Source: Candidatus Palauibacter rhopaloidicola
GTDB lineage: Bacteria; Gemmatimonadota; Gemmatimonadetes; Palauibacterales; Palauibacteraceae
Direction: 5' to 3'
Assembly: GCA_026914155.1 (NCBI GenBank)
Contig: JAPPGH010000054.1
Location: forward strand, 1 to 64,000
DNA: 64,000 nucleotides
A model generated the notes under the pieces. It saw nothing but the letters and a program-made list of their open reading frames with translations. It did not search any database and had not been told where the DNA came from. Made by a program: the position numbers and the translations under genes. How positions within the stretch are numbered: position 1 is the first letter of the stretch; each line of letters starts with the position of its first letter. Shown here piece by piece: positions 63,927 through 64,000 of this stretch.

Positions 63927-64000
63927 CTAGGCGGTAAGGACGACCCTCCCGACCACCCGGCCCGCCTCCAGGTCGCGCAGGCTCGCTTCGGCTTCATCCA
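63927..64000 (-). CDS. C-terminal end of an NADPH:quinone oxidoreductase/zinc-type alcohol dehydrogenase
   Basis: Only the last 24 codons are visible: EAEASLRDLEAGRVVGRVVL then TA and TAG at 63929-63927. The GRVVGRVVL ending matches MDR-family quinone oxidoreductases, whose last strand reads GKVVL. The rest lies beyond the window. Confidence 0.7.
   Translation of the reverse strand, partial: DEAEASLRDLEAGRVVGRVVLTA

Overview
This is a GC-rich bacterial chromosome segment, apart from AT-rich promoter patches in front of several toxin-antitoxin-type loci. The gene content is typical of Gemmatimonadota: secreted S9 peptidases, a VPS10/sortilin-type propeller protein, DUF885 and TonB proteins, many secreted amidohydrolases, a PQQ-type dehydrogenase and a DUF222 protein. 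I infer a free-living or host-associated (for example sponge) marine member. That placement is an inference from gene content; there is no rRNA in the window.

Layout. Positions 1-3341 hold the end of a Gly/Glu-repeat protein with an HEEAH motif, then three tandem paralogous secreted genes, the middle one frameshifted. Positions 3660-7460 are a mobile-element zone. It contains an IS256 transposase tail, a ColE1-like mobilization cassette (MobC, relaxase, and MbeB-like and MbeD-like genes nested inside the relaxase), an AlpA/HTH regulator with a palindromic operator, and tRNA genes (Ser-GGA, Ser-GCU, Gln-CUG) with a broken tRNA-Ser copy between them. Positions 7540-19598 carry a GntR-type regulator and a tightly packed minus-strand operon: S9 peptidase, VPS10-type propeller protein, outer-membrane barrel, LigA, PolX. 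Positions 19800-31800 carry two Phd/PIN toxin-antitoxin pairs, a family-5 uracil-DNA glycosylase, a HAD phosphatase, a DUF885 protein, a TonB receptor, tRNA-Arg, an MtaD-like deaminase, a beta-lactamase-like lipoprotein and a bifunctional aldolase/dehydrogenase.

Positions 31855-43586 hold another S9 peptidase, a Tat-exported glycosidase-like protein coupled to a CBM9-like protein, twin lipoproteins, a quinoprotein dehydrogenase, and an overlapping GcvT-like / FAD oxidoreductase / FAD oxidoreductase operon. Positions 43800-53700 hold a decayed DUF222/HNH gene, a VOC protein, malate dehydrogenase, a small membrane protein with a sodium-solute symporter, a Fic protein, and an ABC exporter translationally coupled to an amidohydrolase-CIA30 fusion. 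Positions 53760-64000 hold a DUF4143 ATPase with an inverted-repeat operator, divergent amidohydrolases, a propeller lipoprotein, an NCS2 permease with an unusual cytosolic ATPase-like tail, a third Phd/PIN pair, HipBA with three evenly spaced operators, tRNA-Gly, a cupin, and the tail of a quinone oxidoreductase.

Main points of interest are the nested ColE1-type mobilization genes, the phased 12-13 nt repeats shared by several toxin-antitoxin-type promoters, the three-operator hipBA control region, the permease-ATPase fusion, and a recurrent 16-bp palindrome (CGTTCCCGCGGGAACG) found twice between genes and once inside the decayed HNH gene.
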